Virus record (IMG/VR): IMGVR_UViG_3300025093_000055
Span: 1-37,653 of that record
From: a virus
DNA length: 37,653 nucleotides
Reading direction: 5' to 3' (one strand)
Shown: one piece after another, positions 25,588 to 32,497 of the stretch
Numbering within the stretch: the first letter of the stretch is position 1
Layout of the letters: each line of letters opens with the position of its first letter
Notes under the pieces: generated by a model
Databases searched by the model: none
Told to the model about the DNA's origin: nothing
Seen by the model: only the letters and a program-made list of their open reading frames with translations
Position numbers and translations under genes: made by a program

Positions 25588-27372
25588 TTATATTCCAAAT
25601 GCCTGTGCCATAGTTGGTAATCCACCTTGTCCTCCTAATTGCTGTTGCATCATTTGTTGTTGTATCATAGCTTCTTCCTCTGGTGACATCTGTGGCTCTT
25701 GTGGAGTATAGAACTGTTTCATAATTTCTGTTACAGCTCCAGGATACTCATAAATAGCTATTGCAGCCATAGTAGCTGCAGCATCACCTTGTGCAGACCT
25801 AGCTAATATACTGTCAAATAATACTGATTCAGCTTTGTTTTTACGTATACGTTCTTGTACTTTTGCTATATTTTCTAAACCATCAATATTATCTTGTAAG
25901 GTTTCTACGTCTATAACACCTGCTTGTAATAATTGCAACCCAGTTACAATTTTTTGTGGTTCATCAAAACCAGCCATAACACCATAGATACGTCTTGTTT
26001 TGTAGTCACCACCAATATCAGCAAGTGGTTGGTAGTTTTCTGCAAATGCAGAACCATTAAGAAAACCTGCCATAGGTTTTTTAGTAACACCTGTAGTGTA
26101 AGATAATACAACATCCATTTCTAAACGTTTCTCATCCATTTGAACCATAGCATTTTTAATAACATCTCTATATTCAGATATCATTAATGACATAGTGCTA
26201 TTAAGTTCTGACAAACCAGCACCAGTAACAAAAGAGTTAGGTGACTGTGAGTCATCTGTAACAGGGTAACCACCTACCATACGCAACTGTCTTTCCAACC
26301 TATCTATTTGTTGAAACAATTGATATGGCATATTGTTCATTGGTTTAGAAACTTGTGTACCTGGAGCTAGATAATTAACAGCAAATCGACCTTTTCTATA
26401 TTGTCCTGATTCTATCTCTCCAGATATGTTAGTTTCTGTAAATACAGAATCTTCCATTGCAATTGCAGACATTATGTTAATCTTTGCCATCATAGCCATT
26501 AATCCTATGACATGGTCGTATTGACCTTTTAGTTGGTCAAAAGAAACTTTCTTCATAAATACAAAAGGTGGTGTAGATAATACATTAGGTATAAAGTCAA
26601 GTATCATGTTACGTTCTGGGAATACAACATAAGTACCACCCATGTCGTAATATTCAATAATTCTTACACCAGAATATGTATTGTCTTCCCAACCTTGTTC
26701 TCTATTGTTTTCATAAGATAAAAATGGTGTAGCAGTATCAGGTGTTGCTTCTTCAGCATCTTCATCTTTTTTTAATATTTCATTTGCAAACTCTGGATAT
26801 ATCTGTGCTAGTTTATATCTAGGTACACGTCTTAATACTGCCATTTCTCTAGGTTGTTGGTCAGGACCAAAGTTACCTGGAAATGTATCATAAGGGTCTC
26901 TTAGTTCAGCACTAGGATAAAAGAAACCATTCTTATCTCTTTTAGTTGTAATAACCCATGCAGCAAATCCATAACCAGGTAGCCATCTTGCAGCTTGTTG
27001 TATTTGTGCTAATAAATTTTGTTTATCATCATAGTTAGAAACAATACGTTCTAATTTTTCTGCACGTATTTTACTTCTATTTGAATCATTATCGTTAGGT
27101 ACATCTACTCTAACTTGAGGTATTCCAGATATTTTTTGTGCAAGTCGGTCAATACCAGATTGCAACATGTTAGGAGCTGGTAATAAATCAGCATCACTTG
27201 TTTCCATTGTATTACCTAGTAAAGCTTTTATACCATCTGCACCACCATTAAGAATTGCTTTTATTCTAGATTTCTGTACTTGTCGTTCTTGTACTAATTT
27301 ACCTGATACAAGTTCAGCTGCATTTTTAACTATTTCATCATAGTTTTTTATATCTAGATTTTCTATCCCCAA
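25588..27372 (-). CDS. Portal protein
   Basis: 594 aa, starting MGIENLDIKNYDEIVKNA. Portal-like features are the N-terminal helical region, LPAPNMLQSGIDRLAQKI (about residues 64-81), then ARWLPGYGFAAWVIT and SAELRDPYDTFPGNF, where the Asp-Pro-Tyr-Asp-x-Phe-Pro pattern is typical of portals of marine short-tailed phages. A long helix with LNSTMSLMISEYRDVIKNAM fits the channel-lining part, and the C-terminus is Gln/Met-rich (EEAMIQQQMMQQQLGGQGG). Size and position right after TerL fit. The start overlaps the TerL end by 10 bases. Confidence 0.85.
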   Translation of the reverse strand: MGIENLDIKNYDEIVKNAAELVSGKLVQERQVQKSRIKAILNGGADGIKALLGNTMETSDADLLPAPNMLQSGIDRLAQKISGIPQVRVDVPNDNDSNRSKIRAEKLERIVSNYDDKQNLLAQIQQAARWLPGYGFAAWVITTKRDKNGFFYPSAELRDPYDTFPGNFGPDQQPREMAVLRRVPRYKLAQIYPEFANEILKKDEDAEEATPDTATPFLSYENNREQGWEDNTYSGVRIIEYYDMGGTYVVFPERNMILDFIPNVLSTPPFVFMKKVSFDQLKGQYDHVIGLMAMMAKINIMSAIAMEDSVFTETNISGEIESGQYRKGRFAVNYLAPGTQVSKPMNNMPYQLFQQIDRLERQLRMVGGYPVTDDSQSPNSFVTGAGLSELNSTMSLMISEYRDVIKNAMVQMDEKRLEMDVVLSYTTGVTKKPMAGFLNGSAFAENYQPLADIGGDYKTRRIYGVMAGFDEPQKIVTGLQLLQAGVIDVETLQDNIDGLENIAKVQERIRKNKAESVLFDSILARSAQGDAAATMAAIAIYEYPGAVTEIMKQFYTPQEPQMSPEEEAMIQQQMMQQQLGGQGGLPTMAQAFGI

Positions 27373-29285
27373 GGTGCCTCATTTATTTTTGTCATCTTAT
27401 AATCTCCATAACTAGGATTGTAGTCTAACCCTATATCAGCAGCATGCTCTTTTTGCATACGTCTAAAAACTTTCATTGGAAACCAACTAGCCATAACTAT
27501 ATCGGTCTTCTCTTTGTTTCTTTTAGAAACAGGTTTTCCATCAAAGTATAACAGTTGTTGCCTATATTTCTGTACTTTTGCATTAGATTCTCCATCACCA
27601 GTAGGTAAATGTATTCTTCTATTTTCAAACAAATCAGCCATAGCTCCAACACCATACAATGGGTCATGTTTATTTTTACCTGTCATATGTCCTTGTATTG
27701 TTATACCTGTACGTAAAGTAAATTCTTTTATAGATGCGTCTTGTCGTATAGCAGTTTGAAATCCGTTTTCTTCTACTATCCAATGTCTACAATCGTATTC
27801 ATGTAACCATATAGCCATTTGGTCTAATGCAGCTCTTACACCACCGCCACGTTTATTTTCTAAATCAACTAAATATAATTCACCTCTGTACTGGTCTATA
27901 CCCCACAATACACTTGCTTGGTAACCACTAGATGCAGGGTCAAGTCCAGCAACTAAATATAAATTTTTATATACTTGTCCTAGTACTAAGTCAGGTCGCA
28001 TACATTGGTCAATCATGTTCATAGTAAATATTTGCGTACCTTCTACATATGCTTGATTGTAATAAACCATTTCAAATGTTTGTCTACCACCTGTAGATTC
28101 AGCAGAATGTAATCTAGACATTAACCATTTGTGTGTACGTTTACTTGGCCATAACATACAATCAATATGTTCCTCAGTTAAATGTTCTGGTATATCACAA
28201 TCTAATGCGTGTGCAGATTCAACAATAGTTGTAAAGTTATCTGATTCAAGTAAATGATTATACAAATCATCAGGATGTTGTCTTGAACCAATAACTACTA
28301 TTGCAGTATGTTCCTCTTTACGACTTGATAATGTTGTAGTCCACCATTGTCTTGTACTTTCTCTTGCACCAGGTTGCATAGTTGTTTGATGGTCTTCAAT
28401 GTCGTCAGCAATAATAATATCGCAGTCTCTTGATAATATCTTTCCACCTTTACCTACAGCAACCATAGTAGGTGACTTAATACCTGCAACAGTTCTAGTA
28501 CCTACAGTAAATTGATTTTGTGACCAGTTCTTACCTGACCTATTGTCTGGTTTAAAGTTTGTACCAGGCATACAATATGCTTCTCTTAATTCTTCATTAG
28601 TATCTAATACATCAAGTACAGCAGATAATGCGTTCTTAGCAATGTCTTCGTTACCACCTACCCACATAATACGTACGTTAGGGTTTTTGCATATTTGATA
28701 AACAGCAAAGTGTATTAATAATTCAGTCTTTCCATGTCGTGGGGGTGACAGTATTAATAACTCTTTACCGTTTTCTATACTATCTATAATGTTATTAATC
28801 CATTCAGTATGAAAATCTGCGGTGTCGTATACTTCTCCTAGTTCTGTTCTAAAGTATCTTTGTCGGAAGTCGGAAAAATTTTCTAATGCAGACTTAGCAT
28901 CCTCTGATAACTCCCAATCTTCTGCTGCTATTTCGTTTCTACTATCTACTTTAAATGCACCAAGCATGCGACTGACAGTAGCAGGTGTGCAACCAAGGAG
29001 GGAAGCTGCGTGTGCCACTGTCATGTCGCCAGTTGCAACTTCATCAGCTATACCTTCGCTTACGAAAGCTTGGTAATACTGCCCTCTTCTGATAGAGGCG
29101 TAGTCGCCTTCATCAGACTTACGTTCTATATTAATAGGTTTTACGTCATCTTGCGTGTTATAATACTTGTCTCTTGCAAACTGTCGTTTTTGGCAGGTAG
29201 GGGAACAAAATTTACGTTGTTTACCCTTTAATCTCTTCCTGCAACCCTCTGCTATACAGACTACATTCTTGGGTGTATCGACCAT
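27363..29285 (-). CDS. terL: Terminase large subunit with N-terminal zinc finger and HTH
   Basis: 640 aa. A Cys4 zinc-finger-like start has C10, C15, C27 and C31 (C-x4-C-x11-C-x3-C, with KFCSPTCQKRQF). A helix-turn-helix follows at about 88-112 (TVAHAASLLGCTPATVSRML). Then comes a standard ATPase, with Walker A SPPRHGKTE (180-188) and Walker B DIIIADDIED (289-298), and an RNase H-like nuclease with GLDPASSG and the IVEENGFQ strand. The family cuts and pumps DNA through the portal. The N-terminal extension resembles a DNA-recognising small terminase fused to the motor; no separate small terminase gene is visible in the window. The start follows a GAAAG site downstream of a minus-strand promoter. 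Confidence 0.9.
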   Translation of the reverse strand: MVDTPKNVVCIAEGCRKRLKGKQRKFCSPTCQKRQFARDKYYNTQDDVKPINIERKSDEGDYASIRRGQYYQAFVSEGIADEVATGDMTVAHAASLLGCTPATVSRMLGAFKVDSRNEIAAEDWELSEDAKSALENFSDFRQRYFRTELGEVYDTADFHTEWINNIIDSIENGKELLILSPPRHGKTELLIHFAVYQICKNPNVRIMWVGGNEDIAKNALSAVLDVLDTNEELREAYCMPGTNFKPDNRSGKNWSQNQFTVGTRTVAGIKSPTMVAVGKGGKILSRDCDIIIADDIEDHQTTMQPGARESTRQWWTTTLSSRKEEHTAIVVIGSRQHPDDLYNHLLESDNFTTIVESAHALDCDIPEHLTEEHIDCMLWPSKRTHKWLMSRLHSAESTGGRQTFEMVYYNQAYVEGTQIFTMNMIDQCMRPDLVLGQVYKNLYLVAGLDPASSGYQASVLWGIDQYRGELYLVDLENKRGGGVRAALDQMAIWLHEYDCRHWIVEENGFQTAIRQDASIKEFTLRTGITIQGHMTGKNKHDPLYGVGAMADLFENRRIHLPTGDGESNAKVQKYRQQLLYFDGKPVSKRNKEKTDIVMASWFPMKVFRRMQKEHAADIGLDYNPSYGDYKMTKINEAPWG

Positions 29286-29310
29286 TATTTAACTATCTTT
29301 CATTAGATGT

Positions 29311-29338
29311 TTGTATAGTGAGAATTATATGCTATAGT
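29311..29338 (+). promoter_or_regulatory. Plus-strand promoter of early arm
   Basis: TTGTAT (29311-29316), a 16-nt spacer ending TGC, and TATAGT (29333-29338) give a sigma70-type promoter with an extended -10 and a start near 29345. It faces the right-hand genes. Its ATATGCTATA core is also found before the lysis-type cassette at 4518-4526. Confidence 0.5.
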
Positions 29339-29341
29339 CAA
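29312..29341 (-). promoter_or_regulatory. Minus-strand promoter upstream of terL
   Basis: Read on the minus strand, TTGACT (29341-29336), an 18-nt spacer and TATACA (29317-29312) form a sigma70-type promoter with a start near 29305, about 20 nt before the terminase ATG. It overlaps the plus-strand promoter almost base for base, so the two arms may compete for polymerase. Confidence 0.5.
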
Positions 29342-29344
29342 CTT

Positions 29345-29548
29345 AATTACAAACACTAAACACAAGTAATTTGTTACAGGTGAAGGTGCAATCGGGATGC
29401 AGAAAGCTGCTGACTGGCAAGACAGTACACTAGAAAGACAAAAGCAGTACCCAAGGACTTAAGAAAAGGTTTAGTTAGCTTCAATAACGTCTATGCCCGC
29501 TAACGCCCTTTCTTACTGGGTTTCTACTGAATTACCAGTATATTTTTT
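29345..29548 (+). ncRNA. Candidate short terminated RNA at start of early arm
   Basis: From the promoter start near 29345 to the T-run at 29548 there is no convincing ORF. Helices visible are CTGCT/AGCAG with GGG/CCC outside it and ACTG/CAGT inside it (about 29395-29451), and GTTAGC (29474-29479) with GCTAAC (29499-29504). The stretch ends in a terminator-like hairpin. It could be a small RNA of about 200 nt or an attenuated leader that controls entry into the early operon. No known riboswitch class was recognised. Confidence 0.4.
29514..29548 (+). terminator. Terminator-like hairpin with T6 run
   Basis: TACTGG (29514-29519) pairs with CCAGTA (29535-29540) around a 15-nt loop and is followed by TATTTTTT. 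The stem is short for the loop, so termination may be partial, but no gene ends here, which suggests an attenuator. Confidence 0.4.
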
Positions 29549-29646
29549 AGACCTTACGTACTATAAGAGAGACGTCAAGGTTGACATATGGTAGTCAATG
29601 TAAGACTGTACATAAGAACTAAAGTACCTAATGTAAAATATATACT
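29549..29646 (+). promoter_or_regulatory. Gene-free stretch with consensus -35 box and inverted repeat
   Basis: TTGACA (29581-29586) is a perfect -35 box but has no good -10 at the right distance. It is part of an inverted repeat, TTGAC-N8-GTCAA (29581-29598), which could be an operator. An AT-rich stretch with TATACT follows at 29641-29646. No ORF seen. Confidence 0.3.
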
Positions 29647-29703
29647 ATATAGTATCCATATCCTTCTGCTGTCTCTTGAGACAGAAGGATACAGATACTA
29701 TAT
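29647..29703 (+). promoter_or_regulatory. Bulged intergenic hairpin 1
   Basis: Lower stem ATATAGTATC/GATACTATAT, a CA/CA internal loop, middle stem TATCCTT/AAGGATA, a 3-nt CTG bulge on the 5' side, then CTGTCTC-TT-GAGACAG. It belongs to the four-member family described under findings. Confidence 0.75.
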
Positions 29704-29737
29704 GTTTTAATATAGAGGGATATATAGTTTAAATGTA

Positions 29738-29767
29738 ATCCTTTAGTCTCAGATGAAATGAAAGGAT
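29738..29767 (+). promoter_or_regulatory. Hairpin burying the ribosome site of the 46-aa gene
   Basis: ATCCTTT (29738-29744) pairs perfectly with AAAGGAT (29761-29767), which contains the ribosome-binding site of the gene starting at 29773. Translation may thus depend on opening this helix. Confidence 0.45.
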
Positions 29768-29772
29768 GTACT

Positions 29773-29913
29773 ATGATTAATAAATTACGTTGGTACGTAT
29801 TTACAATAGAGTGTACGTTTAAAAGATATAGATTTCGTATACGAAAATATATCTGGTTTAAACGTAACGATAATCCACCGCCACCAAATGTTTGGCTGGA
29901 GATGATGAATTAA
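29773..29913 (+). CDS. Small basic early protein (46 aa)
   Basis: A 46-aa frame starting MINKLRWYVFTIECTFKR with a GAAAGGA site at good spacing. It is very rich in Arg, Lys and aromatic residues in the middle (KRYRFRIRKYIWFKR) and ends with PPPPNVWLEMMN. The first gene of the early arm in a phage is often a host-takeover factor, and its basic-aromatic character would suit nucleic-acid or membrane-surface binding, but no family is recognised. It lies between hairpins 1 and 2. Confidence 0.6.
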   Translation: MINKLRWYVFTIECTFKRYRFRIRKYIWFKRNDNPPPPNVWLEMMN

Positions 29914-29928
29914 ACATTAGATAACATA

Positions 29929-29977
29929 ACTATCTGTAGGATACAGCAGACTTAAAAGTCTGTATCCGACAGATAGT
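29929..29977 (+). promoter_or_regulatory. Bulged intergenic hairpin 2
   Basis: Lower stem ACTATCTGT/ACAGATAGT, an A/G mismatch, middle stem GGATACAG/CTGTATCC, a 3-nt CAG duplication bulged on the 5' side, and the ACTT-AA-AAGT tip. Lies between the 46-aa and 77-aa genes. Confidence 0.75.
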
Positions 29978-30000
29978 AATAAGTTATAGAAAGGAAACTA

Positions 30001-30234
30001 ATGAATAACTTAGACCAATGGAAACATAAGAAAACATGTAACGTTTGCTTATATCCTATTGTATTCAAAAGAGATACACATTTTGAGCGTAATGCGAAAA
30101 ATGGTATTAGTTACCCACTTAACATACACAAAGGGCAATGCCATACAAAAGTGTTGTTGAGTGACGAAACTGTATGGGAAGTCTCAAAGAGACAACCGAA
30201 TACAATACAACAGTTAAAATTACTATTTAGATAA
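30001..30234 (+). CDS. Small early protein with C-x2-C motif (77 aa)
   Basis: 77 aa, starting MNNLDQWKHKKTCNVCLY, with AGAAAGGA upstream. A C-x2-C pair at residues 13 and 16, a His-rich middle (FKRDTHFERNAKNG) and a later HKGQCH give five or six possible zinc ligands, so a small zinc-binding fold such as a DNA-binding or adaptor domain is plausible. No family recognised. It is flanked by hairpins 2 and 3. Confidence 0.68.
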   Translation: MNNLDQWKHKKTCNVCLYPIVFKRDTHFERNAKNGISYPLNIHKGQCHTKVLLSDETVWEVSKRQPNTIQQLKLLFR

Positions 30235-30235
30235 C

Positions 30236-30282
30236 TATCTAACAGCACTCTGCTGACTCTTGAGTCAGAGTGCTGATAGATA
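30236..30282 (+). promoter_or_regulatory. Bulged intergenic hairpin 3
   Basis: Lower stem TATCTA/TAGATA, A/A mismatch, middle stem CAGCACTCTG/CAGAGTGCTG, 3-nt CTG bulge on the 5' side, and tip ACTC-TT-GAGT (a CTTG tetraloop). It begins at the stop codon of the 77-aa gene. Confidence 0.75.
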
Positions 30283-30306
30283 TTTATATATAGAAAGGAA
30301 TAAAAT

Positions 30307-30417
30307 ATGTGTGAATATTGTAATAATACTATAGATGATAACATCAAAGCATGGAGCAATTTATGCGAACCATGCGCAGTAGAACAAATGTATACTGGTA
30401 AAGCGTTAGCTTTATAG
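30307..30417 (+). CDS. 36-aa zinc-ribbon-like microprotein
   Basis: A 36-aa frame, MCEYCNNTIDDNIKAWSN followed by LCEPCAVEQ, with two C-x2-C pairs (residues 2/5 and 20/23). That is a classical four-cysteine zinc-ribbon or knuckle layout in miniature. A strong AGAAAGGA site precedes it, and bulged hairpins lie on both sides, which mark it as a real unit of the early operon. Function unknown; binding to host RNA polymerase or nucleic acid would be a reasonable guess only. Confidence 0.62.
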   Translation: MCEYCNNTIDDNIKAWSNLCEPCAVEQMYTGKALAL

Positions 30418-30472
30418 TATATATCTGACAGCTTTCTGCTGACTTAAAAGTCAGAAAGCTGACAGATATATA
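30418..30472 (+). promoter_or_regulatory. Bulged intergenic hairpin 4
   Basis: Lower stem TATATATCTG/CAGATATATA, A/A mismatch, middle stem CAGCTTTCTG/CAGAAAGCTG, 3-nt CTG bulge on the 5' side, tip ACTT-AA-AAGT. It starts at the base after the stop of the 36-aa gene. Confidence 0.75.
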
Positions 30473-30517
30473 TAATATATCACCATTGTATAAGATAACG
30501 TAAGAAAGGATAATATA

Positions 30518-30841
30518 ATGGCACAATTAATATACGAAGTAATTTGCGGGGTAACTGGCAAGTTAATAACTGACGGTTCACAACAACCACGCATTCATTA
30601 CTTCTCTAAAAACAAGGGCGGAGCTAAAACTACATGGTTACATCTAGATAAAGATGAACCACAAGTAGCTGAGTTAATGAAAGCTAAGAAAGAAATAGAG
30701 GACAAATTATGGGCATTACATAATCAAAGTCCTACAGCATTCGTTAATCAAAACAAAACTGAGGCTACGCCAGTAGCTGAAGTAGTAACTGAAGTAACTG
30801 AGGAAGTTACTGAAGTTATGGAGGAAGTTGCACCTTACTAG
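30518..30841 (+). CDS. Early protein with acidic Val-Glu-Thr tail (107 aa)
   Basis: 107 aa, starting MAQLIYEVICGVTGKLIT, with GAAAGGAT upstream. The folded part (residues 1-70) ends in a charged helix (ELMKAKKEIEDKLWAL). The tail is a repeat of Val, Thr and Glu (VTEVTEEVTEVMEEV), giving a strongly acidic end that could mimic DNA, as several early phage proteins do. This idea rests on composition only. No family was recognised. Confidence 0.68.
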   Translation: MAQLIYEVICGVTGKLITDGSQQPRIHYFSKNKGGAKTTWLHLDKDEPQVAELMKAKKEIEDKLWALHNQSPTAFVNQNKTEATPVAEVVTEVTEEVTEVMEEVAPY

Positions 30842-30847
30842 GTAGAT

Positions 30848-30911
30848 TTCACACACCCTATGCGATATGTGTAGGGTGAGTGAAGTTTATATAAGTATGT
30901 TTTATATAAAC
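30848..30911 (+). promoter_or_regulatory. Two back-to-back hairpins
   Basis: TTCAC-A-CACCCTA (30848-30860) pairs with TAGGGTG-A-GTGAA (30872-30884), 12 pairs with one A/A mismatch. Immediately after, GTTTATATAA (30885-30894) pairs with TTATATAAAC (30902-30911). The second helix can grow into the first by two pairs, so they may compete as alternative structures. They lie between the 107-aa and 72-aa genes. Confidence 0.6.
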
Positions 30912-30940
30912 TTTATTAACAAAATGAAAGGGAATAACAT

Positions 30941-31159
30941 ATGAAATATGTACAAGTAGAGGAAGTTAGTAAAGCGTTAGACACGCTAAGTAAATTCCTA
31001 AGTGTTGACGACATGAGTTTCATTAACAAACGATTGGCGCAAGGAATTACTGACTTCTATGACAACCAAAGTACTGACTTAGGTAACGCTGACTGTAAAG
31101 CGTTAGGAATAGCTAATGACAATATGTTAAACGAAAGTGCGTTCGATAACGCATTCTAA
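30941..31159 (+). CDS. Small early protein (72 aa)
   Basis: 72 aa, starting MKYVQVEEVSKALDTLSK, with AAAGGGAAT upstream. Largely helical and acidic (FLSVDDMSFINKRLAQG, DNQSTDLGNADCKALG). No motif that I recognise. It sits between the double hairpin and the next intergenic hairpin, in the same operon arrangement as its neighbours. Confidence 0.65.
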   Translation: MKYVQVEEVSKALDTLSKFLSVDDMSFINKRLAQGITDFYDNQSTDLGNADCKALGIANDNMLNESAFDNAF

Positions 31160-31160
31160 T

Positions 31161-31212
31161 ATTCTGTCTCTGTCTGCTGGTAAGCTTATATATCCAGCAG
31201 ACAGAACCAGAA
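31161..31212 (+). promoter_or_regulatory. Intergenic hairpin (TGTCTGCTGG stem)
   Basis: TGTCTGCTGG (31171-31180) pairs with CCAGCAGACA (31194-31203), with ATTCT/AGAAT as an outer stem and a 13-nt AT-rich loop. It shares the CTGCTG string with the four bulged hairpins but not the bulge. Confidence 0.6.
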
Positions 31213-31228
31213 TAAAGAAAGGGAAATT

Positions 31229-31567
31229 ATGAGACAATATACTGATAGTGCTGACGCTATCAAAGCATATATGGAAATTGTTGACTTTGATTTTGACAAT
31301 GCACATCTAACAGATATAGACGAAAGCAGTGAAAGCAGAGGCGGACTTAGAATAGTTATAGATAATTATTATAAAAAACCAATGTCAATAACAGTACATC
31401 ATACATGGTTTGACACATTCAATATAACATTTGATAGTGTTGAAAAAGGAAGTGATACTGTTAAAGATGTATATGCTGAAGACTTAATTGGTTTATTCAA
31501 AGGTTTACAATTAGCCATGACTGGCATGTCAAAAGAACAATGGGATAAGGAAGTAAACAAATGGTAG
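31229..31567 (+). CDS. Early protein of unknown function (112 aa)
   Basis: 112 aa, starting MRQYTDSADAIKAYMEIV, with AAAGGGAAA upstream. It looks like a small alpha/beta protein (GGLRIVIDNYYKKPMSITV, FDTFNITFDSVEKG). No catalytic motif is visible. Its end overlaps the next short gene by 7 bases. It belongs to the same operon as the other early small proteins. No family recognised. Confidence 0.68.
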   Translation: MRQYTDSADAIKAYMEIVDFDFDNAHLTDIDESSESRGGLRIVIDNYYKKPMSITVHHTWFDTFNITFDSVEKGSDTVKDVYAEDLIGLFKGLQLAMTGMSKEQWDKEVNKW

Positions 31568-31668
31568 CATGTCCTTATAACGAATGTACTAAGCATCTAA
31601 TGTGTGATGAATGTTACATAGATGAACAAATGGAATTTAGATTTAAGAAAGAGAGGAAGAATGCCTAA
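31561..31668 (+). CDS. 35-aa Cys-rich microprotein
   Basis: A 35-aa frame, MVACPYNECTKHLMCDEC, followed by a charged helix (YIDEQMEFRFKKERKNA). Four cysteines in the pattern C-x4-C-x5-C-x2-C plus a histidine suggest zinc binding. It has an AAGGAAG site inside the end of the previous gene and its 3' end overlaps the next start by 8 bases. The gapless fit between two real genes is the best evidence that it is translated. Confidence 0.55.
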   Translation: MVACPYNECTKHLMCDECYIDEQMEFRFKKERKNA

Positions 31669-32254
31669 TTGGACAAATAATGTTATAGAAATTACAGGTA
31701 ATATTGATGACGTCAATAAACTTATGAATGATATAACTACTAATGACGACAACGAAATAACATATAAACTAACAAAAACAAAACCAATACCAGATGAACT
31801 ACAAAAGATACGTGAAGGTAGACGTACTATTGACGACATATCTTATGACGTATGGTATGAAGATGATGATGGTACAGTACGACCAATGATGGATATAACT
31901 AAACAAGAGTTAATTGATAAGTATGGCACATACAAATCACTTGACTGGCAGTATCGTAATTGGGGTACTAAATGGGGTGACTGTGATACGCAAGTATTAG
32001 AAGACACAACAAAAGATAATAAAAGAGAAGTCAAGCTTGCCTTTGACAGTGCATGGGGTGAACCATTCATGTTACTTAATGACATAGCAAGAGACTACAA
32101 ATTAAATATTATTAACACACATTTAACTGAGTTTGAATACGACTCAGAACAAACTAATTATCCATGGACTGATGATAAAACAACTGATGTCTATGATGAT
32201 TTCAGAGACGCTTTATCATCTACAAAAAAAATGATAGATGATATGGTAAGATAA
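31661..32254 (+). CDS. Api92/YubB-like protein (DUF1281 type)
   Basis: I chose the ATG at 31661 (MPNWTNNVIEITGNIDD), preceded by GAGGAAG; a longer frame from 31622 lies inside the upstream gene. The product is 197 aa. The MPNW-x-x-N-x-I-x-I-T-G start is the hallmark of the Api92/YubB ferredoxin-like family found on plasmids and phages, although the usual Cys after Trp is Thr here. Two alpha/beta units follow, with YKSLDWQYRNWGTKWGDCD in the middle, another family feature. The family has no settled function. The gene ends before a 247-nt stretch without an ORF. Confidence 0.8.
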   Translation: MPNWTNNVIEITGNIDDVNKLMNDITTNDDNEITYKLTKTKPIPDELQKIREGRRTIDDISYDVWYEDDDGTVRPMMDITKQELIDKYGTYKSLDWQYRNWGTKWGDCDTQVLEDTTKDNKREVKLAFDSAWGEPFMLLNDIARDYKLNIINTHLTEFEYDSEQTNYPWTDDKTTDVYDDFRDALSSTKKMIDDMVR

Positions 32255-32454
32255 CGCAAAGCTATTTACATTCTTGTACCCCCTTATACAAGTGTCACGC
32301 AAGTGATAACCATAATGTAGGTAGCTTGTAGCACATAGACCTATCGCTTAGAGTACTCAAAGTATGATAACGAACCAAGGCATACACGAAGTTTGTGTGT
32401 TACAAGCTACTTATGACAGAGAGGAACTATCATATCGATACATTGCAACCCTGC
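32255..32454 (+). ncRNA. Structured non-coding stretch with 15-bp long-range helix
   Basis: CTTGTA pairs with TACAAG and TCAC-GCAA-GTGA forms a hairpin with a GNRA loop (both within about 32274-32308). Further on, GTAGCTTGTAGCACA pairs with TGTGTTACAAGCTAC, 15 pairs including one G-T wobble, across about 59 nt (about 32321-32408). No credible ORF with a ribosome site lies here. The RNA could be a regulatory leader of the next gene or a processed small RNA; it is not a class I recognise. Confidence 0.55.
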
Positions 32455-32497
32455 TTCCTTTCTGTCTGAGTAGCTTTTATATTCAGACAGAAAGGAA
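32455..32497 (+). promoter_or_regulatory. 15-bp hairpin burying a ribosome site
   Basis: TTCCTTTCTGTCTGA (32455-32469) pairs perfectly with TCAGACAGAAAGGAA (32483-32497). The 3' arm contains the AGAAAGGA ribosome site of the gene at 32502. CTG/CAG pairs extend the helix outward past one mismatch. The gene should be silent unless the helix is opened or cleaved. Confidence 0.65.

Noticed and set aside
29286-29772. Replication origin in the gap between the arms
   Set aside because: Only AT-richness and hairpins are seen. No iterons, DnaA-type boxes or replication gene nearby support it.
29647-30472. CRISPR array or transposon ends formed by the repeated hairpins
   Set aside because: The copies differ in sequence, alternate with genes and have no spacers or transposase. 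They share structure, not sequence.
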